64,000 bases of DNA from Symbiodinium natans (lineage: Eukaryota > Sar > Dinophyceae > Suessiales > Symbiodiniaceae), in assembly GCA_905221605.1 (NCBI GenBank), contig CAJNDS010000666.1, positions 1-64,000 on the forward strand, written 5' to 3'. This document shows positions 11,209-21,424 of the stretch, in pieces; position 1 is the first letter of the stretch; every line of letters begins with the position of its first letter. The position numbers were made by a program, and so were the translations under genes. Under the pieces are notes generated by a model. The model was not told where the DNA came from and made no database searches. It was given only the letters and a program-made list of their open reading frames with translations.

Positions 11209-12816
11209 CTACTCGTGGTCGACAGCACCCCTCGGCGCCCCGACTTGGATGGGTGGCAGCGGAGGCATGGAAAGCCTCAGGCTTGCGGACGTCTCGGCTG
11301 GCCGCTCTTCCGTTTGCATTGGAACTGCGACAGGCCATGGCGGGCTTTCTTGGGCCGGCTTGTGTTCCAAGCCTCCTTTTGGGGAAAAAGGTGCCGACGG
11401 CGTGGGAGCTGCAGGCGGAGGTACAATGCCTGGTGGGAAGGCCGGGGTAGGAGCCACAGGCCGAGGCATAATTCCTGGCGGGCGTGCCGGGAATTCTGCA
11501 GGTCCTACCAATTGAGCTGGAGGCCTGTGGCCAATTTGAGGTGCTTGAGAAGGCTGTGCTGGCATGTTCGAAGAATGCTGGCTGCTTGGAGCGCTTGGCG
11601 ACCCCAGACCTTCCACAGCAACAGCAACGTGTCGATCCAGATCCAGATGCATAAGTACATACGCGGCCTTTACTGCGCCGTAAGTGCCTGTCACCATCTT
11701 GTAGAGACCTACCACCAACGTGATGTCGTATCCGAAGAGTCGACGCGTACTCTGACTTTCACTCTGCGGGAAATAGAAATACGCCACGGACACGAGCAGC
11801 ATCGAGGGAGTCGCCTCGATCAGCTTTTCTTGCATCAGTATCGCCAGCAGGTTGTCTGTTGGCCACCCACGCGAACTGGACTCTGCAACTGCGTGGTATA
11901 CTGTGTGAACACTACCCAGTTTGCGCACAACGCGTGATTCTTCCCAGAGGGTGATAAGAATGATGGCCATTTGAAATGCGAAGAACCCGTACATTCCCAG
12001 CTCGAAGAATTTCCATGCCAGGAGCCCATCTGACACAAAATCCGCGGCGAAACTCATCATGTCAACGTGCAGCATCACATACTCTGTCCACGTAGGCTTA
12101 AGCTCCGACTTTCGCATTTGTTCGGACAGGACACTGGCCCTTTCCTCGACTCGCTCTTGCAGTGCCAGGTCCGCTTCTGCGGCGCCAGAAAAAACGTTTC
12201 CCACGCAGAAGCACCGGGAAAGGAAGCAGCATCCACAACAAGAACCACATATGAACACTGAAATACCCAATCCGAAGGCGAGTGACAGCGTGTGACTCAT
12301 GTCAGTATCCGCATTCTGCTGAGCAGCATTCTGCTGAGCAGCACTCTGCTGAGCAGCATTCTGCTGAGCCAGGTCCGCAAAGAGAGCTCCTTCTGCAAAA
12401 AAATCTGGAAACATCCGCGCAGCATAAATAAGTGGGTAACACGACAGAAAGGAGCCGACCCGCAGCAAAACCAAACTTGTGATGAACCACCTGGCCGGCC
12501 GCTGCTCCTTGGCCAGACCGAAGGCAGAGTAGTCACTGGGGAAAAGCATGTGCAGTGATATATCCCTGACATCAAACTTCCCGGAGGAGAAAGTACCAGC
12601 CCTGTGCAAGGCAGGCACAGGGAGGAGCACCAGAATCACAACGGACAAGCCTTGCGTATTCATGCAAGTTGCAGAAGGGGTTTCAGCAAAACATTCAACA
12701 GAAGACAACAGTAACTTATTTCTAAGGCCAACAAGCAACTGGGATGGAAGTAGCCGGGCATAAGCACCGTGCCCAATGTCGCGATTTGACCCAGAATCCA
12801 CAGCCACACCTTCCAT
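11209..12816 (-). CDS. Multi-pass membrane protein with AAQQN repeat and proline-rich tail
   Basis: A single 535-codon frame from ATG 12816. Hydrophobic stretches at about residues 56-70, 109-135, 175-208, 268-290, 336-350 and 365-390 predict five or six membrane spans. Between the second and third is a low-complexity AAQQN/AAQQS repeat (four units, about residues 150-166). A charged helix follows the Cys-rich third span. The last 140 residues are Pro/Ala-rich with PPGI and APTP motifs and probably cytosolic. The region around EKLIEATPSMLLVSVAYFYF loosely recalls a helix pair in XK-related scramblases, but this is too weak to name a family. Reading frame, length and composition support a real gene; function is unknown. 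Confidence 0.65.
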   Translation of the reverse strand: MEGVAVDSGSNRDIGHGAYARLLPSQLLVGLRNKLLLSSVECFAETPSATCMNTQGLSVVILVLLPVPALHRAGTFSSGKFDVRDISLHMLFPSDYSAFGLAKEQRPARWFITSLVLLRVGSFLSCYPLIYAARMFPDFFAEGALFADLAQQNAAQQSAAQQNAAQQNADTDMSHTLSLAFGLGISVFICGSCCGCCFLSRCFCVGNVFSGAAEADLALQERVEERASVLSEQMRKSELKPTWTEYVMLHVDMMSFAADFVSDGLLAWKFFELGMYGFFAFQMAIILITLWEESRVVRKLGSVHTVYHAVAESSSRGWPTDNLLAILMQEKLIEATPSMLLVSVAYFYFPQSESQSTRRLFGYDITLVVGLYKMVTGTYGAVKAAYVLMHLDLDRHVAVAVEGLGSPSAPSSQHSSNMPAQPSQAPQIGHRPPAQLVGPAEFPARPPGIMPRPVAPTPAFPPGIVPPPAAPTPSAPFSPKGGLEHKPAQESPPWPVAVPMQTEERPAETSASLRLSMPPLPPIQVGAPRGAVDHE

Positions 12817-13298
12817 GATTTGGCTTGCTGCTCGCGCTTTATGATCTCCTGGGTTGCTGGTAAGGAAATGAAACTAAGTTACCAAAGCAAACCCTCTTAT
12901 CTACAGTACTATATACCCGGTAACTGAAATCTAAGTTTCTTAACCAGCAACCTAGTCTCCTGGCAAGCCTTAAGCCTCCCTGCGAGCTTGAAGGAGGTGT
13001 GGACATCCATGGTCTCGGGACCAACTCGCTCTTATTTGACTGGCCTGTCACAATGAACAGGCTTGAGCCGACCCATCTGCATGTTTGCAAGCAATGGGCC
13101 ACTGGGTCTTGTTGCTGTAGCTTTTGCAAAAAATGCGGTGAGATGGACATGCAGATCTGGTCCTAGGTCATGCAAGGAATGCCAGATGCAAGAGACACAA
13201 GCAGGGCAGCCAAATGCAGAAGTCTGACCCCTCACAACAGCACGCGCTGCGTGAACTGGGCGTTTCCCAAAAAGGTTGTCTGAAACAGTCAGAGCATT

Positions 13299-13790
13299 TT
13301 GGACGAGGGCATGATGAAGATGAAGATGGTTCATGCTCTTTTGAAGGAGATGGGTGGCATCTCGTCCAAAAGCGCGCCGAAGATGCTGACCTTCACGCTC
13401 ATTTACAAGAAGGAGGGCGGGACAAACACGGAGCTCTCCAAGGAGTTCAAGTTTAGGGAGGATGCGCACTGTGGCGCCTTCAAGCCAAAGGTTAGTGCGA
13501 TGTTCTTCCTCTTCATCGCCGACAAGAAGACAAAGCCAATACGAGCCACTCGTGCCAACGAGGGCGATGCAGTGAACACAAGGGCAACCGTACACTCATC
13601 ATCCCTTTCCCCGATGAGTTCTCTACACCCTGCGACCTCATTCACCCGAACACCCGTGACCGTGAGGTCCAACTCCAAGGAGGCAGTCGTGGAAGAAGAT
13701 GAATGAAGGCGATGAGGGTGAGAAGCCGACCATGAAGTGCAACCCCAAGGAGGAGGCAGTCGTTGAAGACGATGAGGGTGAGAAGTGATA
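13299..13790 (+). pseudogene. Decayed coding fragment with frameshift and duplicated acidic tail
   Basis: From 13299 the plus strand reads like protein (KMLTFTLIYKKEGG, KEFKFREDAHCGAFKPKV, AMFFLFIADKKTKP) with dinoflagellate-like GC-rich third positions. Around 13565-13580 the sensible frame changes: GNRTLIIPFPDEFSTPCDL and HPNTRDREV continue in another frame, pointing to a frameshift or an unrecognised intron. The end carries two copies of a KEEAVVEDDEGEK-like tail (about 13668-13720 and 13740-13788), only the second ending cleanly in TGA. Family not recognised. It is one of few coding-like stretches on the plus strand in this part and may be a retroposed copy. Confidence 0.35.
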
Positions 13791-13887
13791 ATATAGTCTC
13801 ATTACTCATCTGATTGAGCGACTTGGATGCGTGTAGTGGTTTTGTGCTTACTGTCTCCCGTTCTCGTACTTAATCCCTTTGTCAGCA

Positions 13888-14283
13888 ATGGCTGCTCACG
13901 ATGGCGACAAGAAGGGGAAGATGGTTGAACAGCTGGAATACTACAAAGTCAAAACACAGCGTCAACAAACAAAGGCATTGCCTGACAACAGCCAAATTCG
14001 CAACGGAAGAACGCCTCAACATCGTGAACTTCTGCATGAACGGCTCAGGTTCTTCAATCCAAAACCGCACCAATATGCTGAACTTGGATGAAGTCAATGC
14101 TTTGTCAGATGCTTACTGGTCTGAGGAGACAGGAAACATGAGCGAATTGTTCGTGCAATTTGCTAGCATCTTGTCCATCAAATCAAGTTGTTGGAAGACA
14201 TCACGAACCACGGTGATGAAGCACGAAAACTTCTCAGCCTTGCTGTTCAGAAGGCCCATGAAAGGAGCACAAGTTCGTTTGTA
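13888..14283 (+). pseudogene. Possible second plus-strand coding remnant
   Basis: An ATG at 13888 opens a 67-residue frame (MAAHDGDKKGKMVEQLEYY...), while an overlapping frame (13901-14284) carries a more protein-like stretch, ATEERLNIVNF and LNLDEVNALSDAYWSEE. The switch between frames suggests decay. No family recognised. Confidence 0.25.
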
Positions 14284-14699
14284 AACTTTGCCGCGTGCTT
14301 GCCTTCAGAAAGAGACCATGCGGGTTCAGCTTAGACAGGCCAATGTGTGAGACGCTGACTGTGTAGTCTCGTCCCGCACTCTTGCTCGCAACAGACCACA
14401 TAAAGTGAATATGTCTGAGCCATATCGCACGTCCTGTTCGCAGCGACCGAGATTCCCTGGCCTGTCCTTATTCCGGGGCCACTCCGGCACAGAATGGCAC
14501 TCAGATCCGCAGCTGGGCCTCCCTGGGGTAGGCACCGCACGCCTCTACAGCGTTACCTGAACCTCTGTTTAGTTTCACGCAAGTCCGCCGAGGCCTCGGG
14601 CCGGAGGTGTATAGGTTGTCAGAACAGGCACCCCCCTCCACCCCACCTCCCCCCTCCCCCACGCTGCGGAAGAGTCGCCTTCAACCAAGGGGCCTGGCT

Positions 14700-14856
14700 C
14701 AACCCTACGATCACTCCAAGCCGAACCCCAAACCCAAAAAAACCCTCAACCCCAAAGAGTGAACCTTGAGCCCTAAACGAACCCTCAACCCCAAACCCCA
14801 AACCATAAACCATAAACCCGGAACCCTCAACCCTCAACCCTCAACCCAACCCTTAT
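14700..14856. repeat. Degenerate interstitial telomere-like repeat (CCCTAAA variants)
   Basis: CCCCAAA, CCCTCAA, CCATAAA and CCCTAAA units alternate after a C-rich stretch at 14630-14660. Confidence 0.8.
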
Positions 14857-15504
14857 TGCTTGGGGTCCAGCGACTTGGGCGCTGCGGAATCACCATGCTC
14901 ACGCGCATGCGCTGGGCCGGGCCGAGGCGGGTCGCGTAGCGTTAAAATTAAGCTTCTGAACCTTCGCCCGCCCCTCCAAGGCTTGCCTGTGAAATTTGTG
15001 TTAAAACGTTGATAATTTCAGGACATAGAGCATTCCGCAAAAACTCCCTGGCTTGGTACCCTGGCCGGCTTCTAGTACTATGTCACATTTCGACGCAGTC
15101 GTCCGCCTGAACATGCCTGAGCCTCTCAGCTTACAGTCTTAGACCGATGAGACAGCCACACTGCGGAACAGTTGCCTGCGTGGGGCTTGCTGGGCGACAT
15201 TCCAATACAGCCACCCTCCCGAGCTTTCCTGGAATGCCTAGGGACATTCACCTGCCCTGAATGTTGCGCAAATGCCACGTTGTCCCTAACATCAAACAAC
15301 CCTGCTTATCGAGTGGCTAAAAAACTTTCAAAACACAAAGCACAGAACACAATGCCCCCCTCTCAGATGTGTCAGTGCCAGGACCGCAAACCCCTGCAAC
15401 GAGTGTAGCTAGTGCACCCGGTCGTACTGCTCTGACAGATCTCTCTTTTTCCACGAGTAGTTCAACCGCTCCGCACCGAGTCTTTGTGCCTAGTAGCCGT
15501 AACT
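14857..15504. other. Spacer downstream of the FPDG-type gene
   Basis: Nothing recognisable beyond short overlapping frames. It would hold the 3' untranslated region of the gene ending at 15505. Confidence 0.45.
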
Positions 15505-17283
15505 TCAGCTGCCTCTGCCTCCGGCAATGGTGCCTCCACGCGTCCACTTCGATCCATCTGGGAACACAATGCCACTGCCATCCCATTTTGCCACGACCTC
15601 CTTGGGACCGGGAATGCCTGACTTGGACAGGTCAATGGTCAGCTCGTTGGAGTCTTTGCCGGGAGATGAAAGCTTGGCCTCCCAGAACTTGAGCGAGTCG
15701 CCGCGCGCACATCCCTTCTTGGAGTCCACGAGCCGTTTCTCACGGGCCATCTCGACTGCCGTCAGGCCTGGCCAACGGAAAACCACTTTTTTTGTTCACA
15801 GCTCTTGGGCATCTTCAAGTCCTAGTATTGAGCTCAGATTTAGGTGCAAGTCATGGATCAGAGCATGAGAGCTTCGCTTAGGCTGCTGTAGGGGAAACCT
15901 GGGCCTGGGCCTGCCGAGGCAGCAAAGCTGAGTCACATATTTGCGCACATCTTTGCCATCTGAGTAACATACGACTATCTTTGTGTACCTTCTGCATCTT
16001 GGAAATGCTGTCAGTGCTATCCCGGAGGCGGTCTCGCTTTGGATGTTTCTGGGAGTCTCTTTTGGCCACCTGCCCAGAGAAACCTCTTGGGGAGGTGGTG
16101 ATGGTGGTTTAGGTGGGATGTGGAAGTCGTGAGCTGGCAACGTGCAACTTACAGGCCACTGGGAAGGCATCTCGATGATGTACTGAGACTGAGACCAGTC
16201 CCCACCGCTGGCACAGCACCGCTCGCACCGCCCTCCCCCCCTTCCTTCCGTCCACGCTTGGCACTTGGCAGGTATACCATGTCATCTTCCCTGCCCTAGT
16301 TCCCACACATCCAAACCTGGCTTTTTTATCGTCCGTGCCCCGGCTTGGAAAGGTTCTAAACTGTTCTCAGCCTGTGGACTGAAGTAAGGGACCTCAACGG
16401 CCCCGGCGAGGTATGAGTGTCTTCTTGGTCTGGCAACCGGGCAACTCTGCAGAAAACTCGTCTTGTTTCGACCCTCATGCTCTTGCAGGCGCATGATGGC
16501 ACGCGATCGACTGCAAGCAGTCTTCAAGCACCACGCCAGCTCACTTGGCTGACATGCTGTGCTTTCTTGCTCGAGCTTCGGCAAGTTTCGACCCTCAGCT
16601 TCGGATGTAGAGGCTGTTCAGAATGTTCAGGCAGGACCAGTCTCAACTTGACAGCGCTCTTCTGGTGTTTACCGCGCGGTTCACGCTCCCCCGTGATCTT
16701 AACCCCTCATGACGTCATGGGGTGAATGTCCGGAACAAGATGGCACACGAGCTGCAAGTTTTCTGAGGGAGGCCTGGGTTCATCCCTGTAGACTCTGCAC
16801 CTGTGAGCCGGCCCTTGGTACCATCGAAGTTCATCACGATCTCACGCTTGCATCCCGGAGCATCGGGATCGTCCCAGCGCCCCGCCCACTTGGAAGGAGC
16901 TGAAGCTGCCGCATCTGCCGCTTCGAAGGATCCAGGGCTGAAGCCCACCGCCCCCGCCGAAAAAATCTGAAAGACACTCCGCCGCGCGTGCTCGAAGTGT
17001 TGGGGGCTGTGGTTGACCCTGGAACCTGGGCTCTTCAGGCAGCCTTCCCCATGCAGCCGTGTCCCCATGTCTCCCGCATTCCTGCATATGCCCCCCCACA
17101 CACATCCACAAGGTAGTGGTCTTAAATTCTGTTCCACTCGAGCGGAGCACGGAGGGGTGCGGAGTTTACCAAGGAGTTGTCACTCAGGCCCCCGCTTCGC
17201 AAGACGAAAGTTCTGGCCATCTGGCAGCAGATCAAAGCCACCGCCAACGCAACGATACTTCCCATTCGTCGCTTGGGCGCCAT
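15505..17283 (-). CDS. Predicted organelle-targeted FPDG-motif protein (three exons)
   Basis: Exon 1 (17283-17170) opens with ATG in a GCCGCCATGG context and codes a basic start, a hydrophobic helix (GSIVALAVALICC) and RTFVLR, like a signal peptide followed by a plastid-type leader. A GTAAAC donor joins in phase 0 to exon 2 (16966-16801), which has the motif WAGRWDDPDAPGCKREI and NFDGTKGRL. A phase-1 donor (G|GTGCAG) joins to exon 3 (from 15767) coding SGIPGPKEVVAKWDG and GIVFPDGSKWTR. The pairing of a W-D-DP-x-x-PGC-R motif with a GKW-DG-x-GI-x-FPDG-x-W ending recurs, from memory, in uncharacterised algal proteins, especially dinoflagellates. Both introns keep frame and have GT-AG ends; intron 2 is 1,033 bases and might hide a further exon. 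Enzymatic role is unknown. The 330 bases upstream show nothing else. Confidence 0.6.
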
Positions 17284-17610
17284 GGCGGCAGCTTTCGCTG
17301 GGTAGACGAAGCTTTTGTGCCTCGTTGGGGAGCCTGGAGTGACTCAGCAGGAGCCAATCGGCTACAGCATGCTCGCCGGCTGCTCAGGGGGATAACGGTA
17401 GGCCGAATCTCCATTCCGGGCAATAAAACTAGAATGTAACTCTACTTTCAGGGTTGCCAAAATGGGTCAACAACGGTGGTTGGAAACAATACCCGCGAAT
17501 CTCTAGCTGCACTCTTCTCAAGCTCCCGAACTTCCTGCCATTCGCAAAAAGTCGAAGCAAGCGAGCCATTTTGAATGCACCACCTCTTTCCCTTCTTTCA
17601 CAACAAGCGC

Positions 17611-19437
17611 CTACCATTTTTGCCACGACTTGACTTGCCAAGGCTGTGCCACTTTGGTGCGAAGCAGAGCCACGCTGTCTCTACATGCTTTCTCGAGCAA
17701 ACGCACGAGCACACAGCCATTTTGGATAGTGTGGCTTGTACGAAGCAGAGCAGTGTCGGTTCGGACACATCCAGAGAGAAGTGTGCTCTGAGACAAGAAC
17801 ATCATGAGCTGCCACTTGCTGCTCACGGCACATGCCGCACAAATTGTATCCATGCAGTGATCCTGTGGGAAACTACTTTGCCACATTTGCACCGTGGCGA
17901 GTGCTGTGCGCCAGGATCTTGTTTCTAAACAGCCAAAATCAACATAGAGGCTTTCATCAGCCTGAAGCCGGGCAGAGGCCCAGCTAGAAAGCATACCCAG
18001 TTGCTGCTTCCACTTGCCACACTTCCCACACGCACCAATGGCAAGCGCACAAACCACGGGGTTCTCTGCCCCCGCCGGCATGATCTCAAGTGGCCGCTTC
18101 CACTGGAGTCCATGCAGGCAGGCCTCCTGAATCGCCGAGGTCATGACCTCGTTTTGTTGCACACCTCTGCTGGCAGCAAGCTCCAGCAGTGTCATGGCCT
18201 CACGCCACCCCTGTGATCCTTGTGTTCCGGCCATCAAGGAGCCATACGTGTGGTGATCTGCTTGGGAAGTGCCAGGCATCAGGTCAAGCAAAGCCAGTCT
18301 TAACTGCCAGCTTTCCGGGCCCACAGATGCTATCAAAGAGTTGCAATAGACCTGGTCAAGTTCACAGCCGCTGTGCTGTAAAGTTGAATGCATCAGTAAA
18401 GCAACGTTCCACGCATGCTCTGAACATGCTCGGCTCAGGCATGTCCACGCCTGTACGTTGGGCAACGCTTTCCTGCACAAATGCACTGCTTCGTGCCAGC
18501 ATGCTTCCATGGAAGACAGAAGGCTGACGACGGCAACCTTGCACCGAAGCAAAGGTAGCCGAACCTGGCATCCTTTCAAGACATAGTCCAAGCACCGGCT
18601 CCAGCTGGCACGTTCATAGCTGGAGCTAACACGGCTAATGACTGCACTCCAGGAAATCAAGTTAGATTCCAGCCTGCGGCGAGCTAATTCAGTGTGTATC
18701 AACAAAGGTGCCTGCCACCCCACCGCATGAGTTCCGGAAGCGCTGCGTGTAAGAAGTGCCGTGACTGAGTAGTTGTCCAATCCGCAAGATTTTGAGCACG
18801 CGTCGTTGAAGCAAATCAGGGACCTCTCCCAGGCCTCTGCCCTGCTGTATGTCAGCGCAAGTGCATTGTAGGTCTCCCGGTCGCCTGCGATCAGTGGGGT
18901 CAGTGCCCTGACCAGGTTCTGTGCCTTTTGCCATGCCGAGGAAGCCGTGGAACACGAAGCAAACGAGGCGACGACTGAGTTTACATTGATCTGATCTGCT
19001 TCTATGCTGGTCATTGCCATCCTTGCATGCAACGCCAAGGCGACCTCCCAGTCACCGCACGCTCCAATGTTAGCAGTCTCGCAAACCACGTTGCTTCGCA
19101 CCTTCTCTCGAACCGCGCAAGACAGCAAGAGCTGCGCATGGCGCCAGGCTGAGCTGCGGCATCTTCCGCACGATCGGAGTATGATTGTGTGCGTGGCTGG
19201 ATCACTGCGTAACCTCATTGAGGTTGACAGCTGGAAAATGCTGAGCACCGATGCCCAGGAAGAGAAAGATTCTTTCAAAAGAGAGTTCAGCGCGATGTCA
19301 ATGCCTTGCGTGCACATGCGAGTTGGAAGCCCGCCCTGCGAGATCTGCGAGATCTGAGAGGCGCCCAGGGAAGCTCGGAGCTGCGAAAGGCATGGGAGTC
19401 TTTGGAAATGGGCCTCTGATACGACGGTTCCGGGCAT
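17611..19437 (-). CDS. PPR-like repeat protein 3
   Basis: An uninterrupted frame of 650 codons; the first ATG is at 19437, about 41 codons into the open frame, giving about 608 residues. From about residue 50 it consists of degenerate PPR-type repeats, for example DPATHTIILRSCGRC, NVVCETANIGACG, ETYNALALTYSRAEAWERSL, WSAVISRVSSSYERASW, QVYCNSLIASVGPESWQLRL and HTYGSLMAGTQGSQGWREA. It lacks introns over 1.8 kb, like the other two PPR-like genes here, in contrast to the intron-rich LysRS gene. Expected role: organellar RNA binding and processing. The N-terminus contains no obvious leader, so the true start may be in an upstream exon. The last 40 residues after LLRTSHTIQNG look less like repeats. 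Confidence 0.8.
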   Translation of the reverse strand: MPGTVVSEAHFQRLPCLSQLRASLGASQISQISQGGLPTRMCTQGIDIALNSLLKESFSSWASVLSIFQLSTSMRLRSDPATHTIILRSCGRCRSSAWRHAQLLLSCAVREKVRSNVVCETANIGACGDWEVALALHARMAMTSIEADQINVNSVVASFASCSTASSAWQKAQNLVRALTPLIAGDRETYNALALTYSRAEAWERSLICFNDACSKSCGLDNYSVTALLTRSASGTHAVGWQAPLLIHTELARRRLESNLISWSAVISRVSSSYERASWSRCLDYVLKGCQVRLPLLRCKVAVVSLLSSMEACWHEAVHLCRKALPNVQAWTCLSRACSEHAWNVALLMHSTLQHSGCELDQVYCNSLIASVGPESWQLRLALLDLMPGTSQADHHTYGSLMAGTQGSQGWREAMTLLELAASRGVQQNEVMTSAIQEACLHGLQWKRPLEIMPAGAENPVVCALAIGACGKCGKWKQQLGMLSSWASARLQADESLYVDFGCLETRSWRTALATVQMWQSSFPQDHCMDTICAACAVSSKWQLMMFLSQSTLLSGCVRTDTALLRTSHTIQNGCVLVRLLEKACRDSVALLRTKVAQPWQVKSWQKW

Positions 19438-19689
19438 CTTGGGCCCATGCTTTTCGAGTCTGTGAACCTGGAGCCGAAAACCTCGAGTCCAGGAGTCAAT
19501 GTGGAACAGCACGTTGCAGGTGGGGCTTGGGCTTACGGGGCTCACAGCCTTAAGGGTCACCCTACATCTGTTGTCGGCCGTTCATACCGACAACTGACGA
19601 ACATCTACAAAGGAAACCTGATAGGGCTTGCGAACTGGGCTGCAGATACGTGTTACGTACACGAGATCCGAAGCGAAGTGTCTTATAAG

Positions 19690-19785
19690 CCTCCATCTCT
19701 CTCTCTTACTATGTCTCTCACATCTCTCTCTCATCTCTCTCGCTCATCTCTCTCGCTCATCTCCCTCTCTCATCTCAAAGCAAAG
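19690..19785. repeat. CTCTCTCAT-type pyrimidine repeat
   Basis: Repeats of CTCTCTCATCTCTCTCGCTCAT lie about 250 bases upstream of PPR-like protein 3 on the minus strand. Confidence 0.85.
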
Positions 19786-21424
19786 AGGCCTTGCTACTGA
19801 AAAACCCAGAGTCTATGGCTAGGAATCTCAACGTTACGTCCGCAAAGGTCAAGGTCGCTCAATGCATCTCACTAGGTTCTTGTTCGAGCAGTGCATCTCA
19901 AAGCAGGGTCTCTGTGATGGGACAGCTGCTGCTCTTCTTCTGGTCTGCATGCTGCAGCTTTGTGTCCCTGGTGCTGAGAAAACAATGAAACAGGATTACG
20001 TATCTAAAGAAAGGGAAGTCTGGTGTTTAGTTGGAGGGAAGCTGAGACTTCGCGAAAACGGGCAGAACGAGGCAACATGCAAACGCTTTGTTTTATAGCT
20101 CCGCGGAATCACGCTGCCAGAGAAGTCTTCAGAAACTTCATTCAAACACGCAAAACCAGCATCTGAAAGAACCTTTGTGCTTCTGCAAAGGACAAAACTC
20201 TCACAAGAAACGGTTCCAAGCCAATTGGCCGAAGCATCCGTTTGGCCAATCGCCCGCCCCTTCCACTGAAACAGGGCAATCTCGCAACACCTTCCGCAAT
20301 GTGTAAGCTCTTGAACGTAGACCAAAAGTAAGGAAATGTGCGCGCACCTTGATGTTCTCAGGTTCGCTCATGAAGAGTATGGGGACACACCAACCTGGCC
20401 AGAGCCAAGCAGCACTCAGCAACAGGTGCCTGCTGCATCTGCTTGTGCCTTGGGGTAGTCGTTAGGCCGACCACCGCCAAAAGCCACCGATGCTGCTTTG
20501 ACAATTTGCTGAATAAAGTCCGAGTCCTGCAGAGGGCCAGGCCAACAGCAAATCCCTTTCTCGTGGAACACGACAGCTTCATTACTTTGACAATCTTGCA
20601 TTTGCAGGCAGCACGTCTCCATGACTGTCGCCTCCCAAATCTTTGCTCCCACTCGTCCCGCCCTTGAAAACTCGAAAACTCGAGCTGAAAGCTTGGGACG
20701 GGTGCCAAGCCAAGGTTGGCGTGGGCCGAGTCTTGTGAGGAAAGCGGCCTTTTGATCCGGTTACGCTTTGGCGTTCAGCCGCAGACGAGCCATGTCAAGA
20801 TTCGAGACTCTGCACTGTGCTGACAAAGCATCACGTTTTACGGGGGTGTGTAGGTTCTGTCTGTGGCATTGCATGCCCGTGCAGCACGCGCTGACCACTC
20901 GACCACTCCATGCAAGCAACAGGAGCCAACTTTGCATCATCCCTCGTTACACACAACCAAAAACGACCTTCGTGAAGCTGCTTTCGTCATGGGGGGCAAG
21001 ACATGATCAAGTCGGGTAGCCAAACCAGCCAACCGAGCAAGGCTGACAACAGAAAGCAGAAGAGAGGCAACGACATACCCATCAGTTGCGAGGAGTGTGT
21101 ACTGCTACGTCACACTTGTCCAGCACTTTTCCGGAAACCGTCCGTTCAGTTTCGACAGGAAGTACATAGTTTCTTCGGGCTCGTAGGAAAACAAGCTCAC
21201 CTTTGCTTTGCTGGGCTTTTTGTTGCGTCCTGCTTCGGTCAATGCAGCCTACTACTTGAAAGGACGAGGTGATGCAACCATGATTGCAACATGCTTCTCT
21301 TGCCACAACACCAAAAAAAACCTGCCACGACAGCAGGGCGCAGCACCTACAGTGATAAGGAAATGCACATTCCTTTTTGCTCGGCCTTTTTGCTCGCTCG
21401 CTAAAACTATAAACGCTTGAAGTT
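19786..21424. other. Spacer with one candidate exon
   Basis: Apart from the candidate at 20416-20652 no gene is supported. Scattered short motifs such as GCTTCTGCAAAGGACAAAACTC resemble the degenerate AAGCAGAAACA repeats at 9.7-10.1 kb. Confidence 0.4.
20416..20652 (-). CDS. Candidate exon, unknown protein
   Basis: The frame reads GAKIWEATVMETCCLQMQ, NEAVVFHEKG and DSDFIQQIVKAASVAFGGG, which looks more protein-like than the overlapping frames and is on the main coding strand. No family recognised, and no start or splice border settled. Confidence 0.25.
   Translation of the reverse strand: MGAKIWEATVMETCCLQMQDCQSNEAVVFHEKGICCWPGPLQDSDFIQQIVKAASVAFGGGRPNDYPKAQADAAGTCC

Noticed and set aside
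11209-12816. Naming the membrane protein as an XK-related scramblase
   Set aside because: Similarity is limited to one helix pair seen by eye; not enough to assign a family.
17700-17730. AGCCATTTTGG, part of the dinoflagellate spliced-leader sequence
   Set aside because: Only 11 bases match and the following bases do not continue the leader; chance is likely.
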